Shown here piece after piece: positions 3,989 through 5,839 of a stretch of DNA of 5,839 nucleotides. Both the position numbers and the translations under genes were made by a program. Numbering within the stretch: position 1 is the stretch's first letter; the number at the start of each line of letters is the position of its first letter. The notes below the pieces were generated by a model. It worked only from the letters and a program-made list of their open reading frames with translations. It was not told where the DNA came from and did no database searches. The stretch is from assembly GCA_964405805.1 (NCBI GenBank), contig CAYOPE010000035.1, positions 1-5,839 of the forward strand. Reading direction: 5' to 3'. This DNA comes from CAYOPE01 sp964405805 (GTDB lineage: Bacteria > Patescibacteriota > Doudnabacteria > UBA920 > O2-02-FULL-48-8).

Positions 3989-4570
3989 TTATAATTCTAA
4001 TTTTACTGCAATACTAAATTGATTACCTAGATCATGAATCGTGTCAATTCCCATACTATCAAGTTTACTTAGTACTTCTCTGTACTTTTCTCGGTACAAT
4101 GGCCCTGATGCCAGCAACTTTTCCTGTATCAGACCAATGTCACTTAATATACTGGTAGCGAAGCGATCTAACTCCTCTCTATCAAGGGCAGTTCTGCTAC
4201 CTTCAACTCCCTGTATTGTAGTCTTTGAACGTTGCATTAACTCGCTTAATTGAGTAATCTTTGCGCCCACTGTTGAGATCACAGCCGCATCAATTCTTAG
4301 TTGATTAATAGTGTTAATTTCTTCCGCAGTAAGACCCCGTCTTTTTACGTCTATGCTTACAGCACTCGGTTCAAAGAACAGTTGTAAGCCGTCTACTTCC
4401 TCGTGAAGACTACGGTCAGCTGCATGAATCGGAAATCTTTTATTTCGCATATGCACCAATCCTCCTCTTACTCTTGCTTCCGCTGTCCCAAACATTACCG
4501 TACCCTCTGGAGGAGTAATTGATTCTGATTCTGAAACTACGTCAGGATTTGTTTCTCTGTCTTCTGCCAT
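3989..4570 (-). CDS. Unrecognised protein inserted between atpG and atpD (193 aa)
   Basis: I do not recognise this protein. The start at 4570 (MAEDRET) is chosen over the ATG at 4591 because AAGGA (4582-4578) lies 7 nt upstream and the earlier start overlaps atpG. A polar acidic N-terminus (1-23) is followed by a probable beta region (FGTAEARVRGGLVH, 27-40) and a long helical C-terminal half (about 80-175) with heptad-like leucines and isoleucines (INTINQLRIDAAVISTVGAK, then LSELMQRSKTTIQ). There is no signal peptide, membrane segment or nucleotide-binding motif. It starts 4 nt after the atpG stop and ends 16 nt before atpD, so it must be translated from the ATP synthase message. Standard operons have gamma directly before beta. 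It could be a lineage-specific assembly or regulatory factor, or an unrelated insert. By eye it is a little AT-richer than atpD. Confidence 0.9.
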   Translation of the reverse strand: MAEDRETNPDVVSESESITPPEGTVMFGTAEARVRGGLVHMRNKRFPIHAADRSLHEEVDGLQLFFEPSAVSIDVKRRGLTAEEINTINQLRIDAAVISTVGAKITQLSELMQRSKTTIQGVEGSRTALDREELDRFATSILSDIGLIQEKLLASGPLYREKYREVLSKLDSMGIDTIHDLGNQFSIAVKLEL

Positions 4571-4574
4571 ATTT

Positions 4575-5456
4575 TTATCCTTCCATGGCAAGCTTAGCAG
4601 CAGAAATCTCGGATAGCTCGCGAGTAATGCCAGCTTGTCTTGCTTGGTTATAGCTTAATGACAAATCTTCGATGAGTTCACCTGCAGCTTCGTTTGCGTT
4701 TCGCATGGCGACCATGCGGGCTGAATGCTCAGACGCTGCAGCTTCGACGAGTGACTGATAAACCCCAAACTCCACAGTTCTAGTAATCAGAGTCTCGAGT
4801 ACTTCATCCGCATTTGGTTCAAACAAGAATTCGGACTCAACCCTGTACCCTGTACCCTGTACCCTTTCAAAGGGCAACAACTGCAACACATTCGGTTTTT
4901 GAACAAGAGTACTCACAAAGTCTGTGTAGATGATAAAAACTTTTTCGTATTTCCAGGCCAGAAAATCCTGAGTCGCAATGTCTGCGATGGCCTTTGCATC
5001 AACAAGTGAAATTTTATCCTTGGTCGGGAAGGTTGCAACGATTTTGTATCCCAAACGCCTGACAGCATCTGAGCCCTTCTTGCCAATGGTAATAAAGTCG
5101 AACTTTTCAGCGCCCTCTTGCTTGAGAAGATTCAAGGCTTTAGAAATAACATTTGTATTAAATGCTCCGGCGAGACCGCGGTCAGAGGAAATCAAAACTG
5201 CTAAAATTCTCTGCGCCGGGACTTTTTCTCCTTCTGGCAAAACTCGATTGACTAGCGGATGAGAAGAGAGATTTGCTTTAGCAACTAGATTTTGCAAAAG
5301 CTCGTTAGACAAAACGGAATAAGGCCTCGAGTTCGTCGCTCGCATTTGTGCTTTACGCATCTTCGCAGCGGAAACCAGCTCCATCGCTTTCGTGAGCTTG
5401 GCAATGCTCTGGGTCGACTTGATGCGCTTTCTAATTTCTTTACTGTTTGATGCCAT
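4575..5456 (-). CDS. atpG: ATP synthase F1 subunit gamma
   Basis: The 293-aa product has normal length and both diagnostic ends. The N-terminal helix MASNSKEIRKRIKSTQSIAK is followed by LTKAMELVSAAKMRKAQ (21-37), and the C-terminal helix runs EHSARMVAMRNANEAAGELI (243-262) to YNQARQAGITRELSEISA. The two helices form the rotating coiled coil inside the alpha3-beta3 head; the Rossmann-like middle (about 80-200) has LISSDRGLAGAFN (88-100). The start at 5456 is chosen because the family begins there; the frame is open six codons further. The SD is weak (AGAGAG). Oddity: residues 198-206 (RVQGTGYRV) are encoded by 3.7 copies of a 7-nt repeat, so any copy change would break the frame. Its stop is 4 nt before the 193-aa gene. 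Confidence 0.98.
   Translation of the reverse strand: MASNSKEIRKRIKSTQSIAKLTKAMELVSAAKMRKAQMRATNSRPYSVLSNELLQNLVAKANLSSHPLVNRVLPEGEKVPAQRILAVLISSDRGLAGAFNTNVISKALNLLKQEGAEKFDFITIGKKGSDAVRRLGYKIVATFPTKDKISLVDAKAIADIATQDFLAWKYEKVFIIYTDFVSTLVQKPNVLQLLPFERVQGTGYRVESEFLFEPNADEVLETLITRTVEFGVYQSLVEAAASEHSARMVAMRNANEAAGELIEDLSLSYNQARQAGITRELSEISAAKLAMEG
4840..4865. repeat. Heptanucleotide tandem repeat inside atpG
   Basis: ACCCTGT is repeated at 4840-4846, 4847-4853 and 4854-4860, with a partial copy ACCCT at 4861-4865, all identical. It encodes RVQGTGYRV of gamma, just before the conserved EFLFEPNADEVLETL stretch, at a place where the family varies in length. Seven is not a multiple of three, so gain or loss of one unit shifts the frame; three units together keep it. 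Confidence 0.95.
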
Positions 5457-5473
5457 GATTTTCTCTCTTCGCA

Positions 5474-5493
5474 ATCCTGACGAAAGTCAGGAT
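5474..5493. repeat. Perfect hairpin in the atpA-atpG gap (8-bp stem)
   Basis: ATCCTGAC, 4-nt loop GAAA, GTCAGGAT: a perfect 8-bp stem just upstream of the atpG SD. No T-run follows on the minus strand, so it is not an intrinsic terminator. It shares the CCTGA core with the next hairpin, suggesting one repeat type. Confidence 0.85.
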
Positions 5494-5504
5494 CTCTTCT
5501 TTAG

Positions 5505-5525
5505 ACCCTGAATCAAGTTCAGGGT
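5505..5525. repeat. Second perfect hairpin in the atpA-atpG gap (8-bp stem)
   Basis: ACCCTGAA, 5-nt loop TCAAG, TTCAGGGT: a perfect 8-bp stem 11 nt from the hairpin at 5474-5493 and 14 nt after the atpA stop. No T-run follows on the minus strand. It could slow 3' exonucleases or mark a processing point, or be one of a dispersed small palindrome family. Confidence 0.85.
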
Positions 5526-5539
5526 TGCGTAAGGCTTAG

Positions 5540-5839
5540 TTACTTCCCATAGCTCTTCTTAAATTCCTCGATAGCTGATTTCAACTTTCCTTCGACGTCT
5601 TCGGTCAGCTCTTTCTTCTCAACCAGTGCTTTCATCAAGTCCTTCTTCTGAATGCTTAGAAACTTATGAAATCCGTTTTCGCAATCTTTAACTTGATCAA
5701 CAGCTACATCATCTAGGTATCCATTCACACCAGCGTAGAGAATCGCCGCTTGGTGCTCCACAGGCATTGGCTCGTACTGGCCTTGCTTCAGAATTTCAGT
5801 CATGCGCTGACCCCGCTCAAGTCTGGCGCGAGTCTGAGG
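5540..5839 (-). CDS. atpA: ATP synthase F1 subunit alpha, C-terminal end (5' part outside window)
   Basis: The last 99 residues are present and the frame is open to the window edge. The stretch TRARLERGQRMTEILKQGQY, followed by PMPVEHQAAILYAGVNGYLD, is the classic alpha C-terminal domain (family form: QxxRGxRLxELLKQxQYxPhxVxxQVxxIYAGxxGYLD). Alpha alternates with beta in the F1 head and holds the non-catalytic nucleotide sites; the sites themselves are upstream of the window. The ATG at 5803 is an internal Met, not the start. The C-terminus is charged and helical (KALVEKKELTEDVEGKLKSA). It precedes atpG across an 83-nt gap with two hairpins. The promoter and the remaining ATP synthase genes are presumably upstream. 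Confidence 0.97.
   Translation of the reverse strand, partial: PQTRARLERGQRMTEILKQGQYEPMPVEHQAAILYAGVNGYLDDVAVDQVKDCENGFHKFLSIQKKDLMKALVEKKELTEDVEGKLKSAIEEFKKSYGK

Noticed and set aside
5474..5525. The two hairpins as intrinsic terminators after atpA
   Set aside because: Neither has a T-run on the minus strand, and atpG follows at once with a weak SD, so read-through within the operon is expected.

Overview
Every gene I can support in this window is on the minus strand, so the locus reads from the right edge to the left. It is compact (mostly 15-90 nt between genes) and by eye of medium GC, with one GC-rich patch at about 1290-1740. Divergent F1-ATPase subunits, encoded tRNA CCA ends, apparently leaderless starts, a very short CCA-adding-type enzyme and lineage-unknown small ORFs together suggest a reduced-genome bacterium, perhaps of the Patescibacteria/CPR type. 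That assignment is an inference, because no diagnostic rRNA or ribosomal protein is present.

ATP synthase block, 5839 to 1794: the C-terminal end of atpA (alpha), atpG (gamma), an unrecognised 193-aa protein, atpD (beta), atpC (epsilon) and an 81-aa helical protein. The order alpha-gamma-beta-epsilon is standard, but the 193-aa gene is spliced between gamma and beta with its own Shine-Dalgarno (SD). The atpA-atpG gap holds two perfect 8-bp hairpins. The atpD-atpC gap is almost entirely a symmetric array of four TACGAA and four inverted TTCGTA motifs. atpG carries a 7-nt tandem repeat inside its coding sequence. The 81-aa gene appears to have its own promoter (TTGACT-17-TAAGAT) placed for leaderless transcription.

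GC-rich cassette, 1773 to 1203: a terminator hairpin whose loop supplies the -35 of the next promoter, two small arginine-rich ORFs (70 and 62 aa) each with a near-perfect SD, and a 79-nt palindromic repeat ending in a T-run that should terminate the unit. I recognise neither protein; this is the most cassette-like part of the window.

tRNA end, 1190 to 1: a 229-aa CCA-adding/poly(A)-polymerase family protein with Asn at the position of the first catalytic Asp and no body or tail domain, apparently leaderless, then a good promoter for a tRNA operon: initiator tRNA-fMet, tRNA-Met(CAU) and the 5' end of a third tRNA cut by the window edge. The last two tRNAs are each preceded, with no gap, by a copy of a 70-72-nt element that folds into a stacked hairpin whose arms differ between copies in a largely compensating way. 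Both complete tRNAs encode CCA, which would reduce the need for a fully active CCA-adding enzyme.
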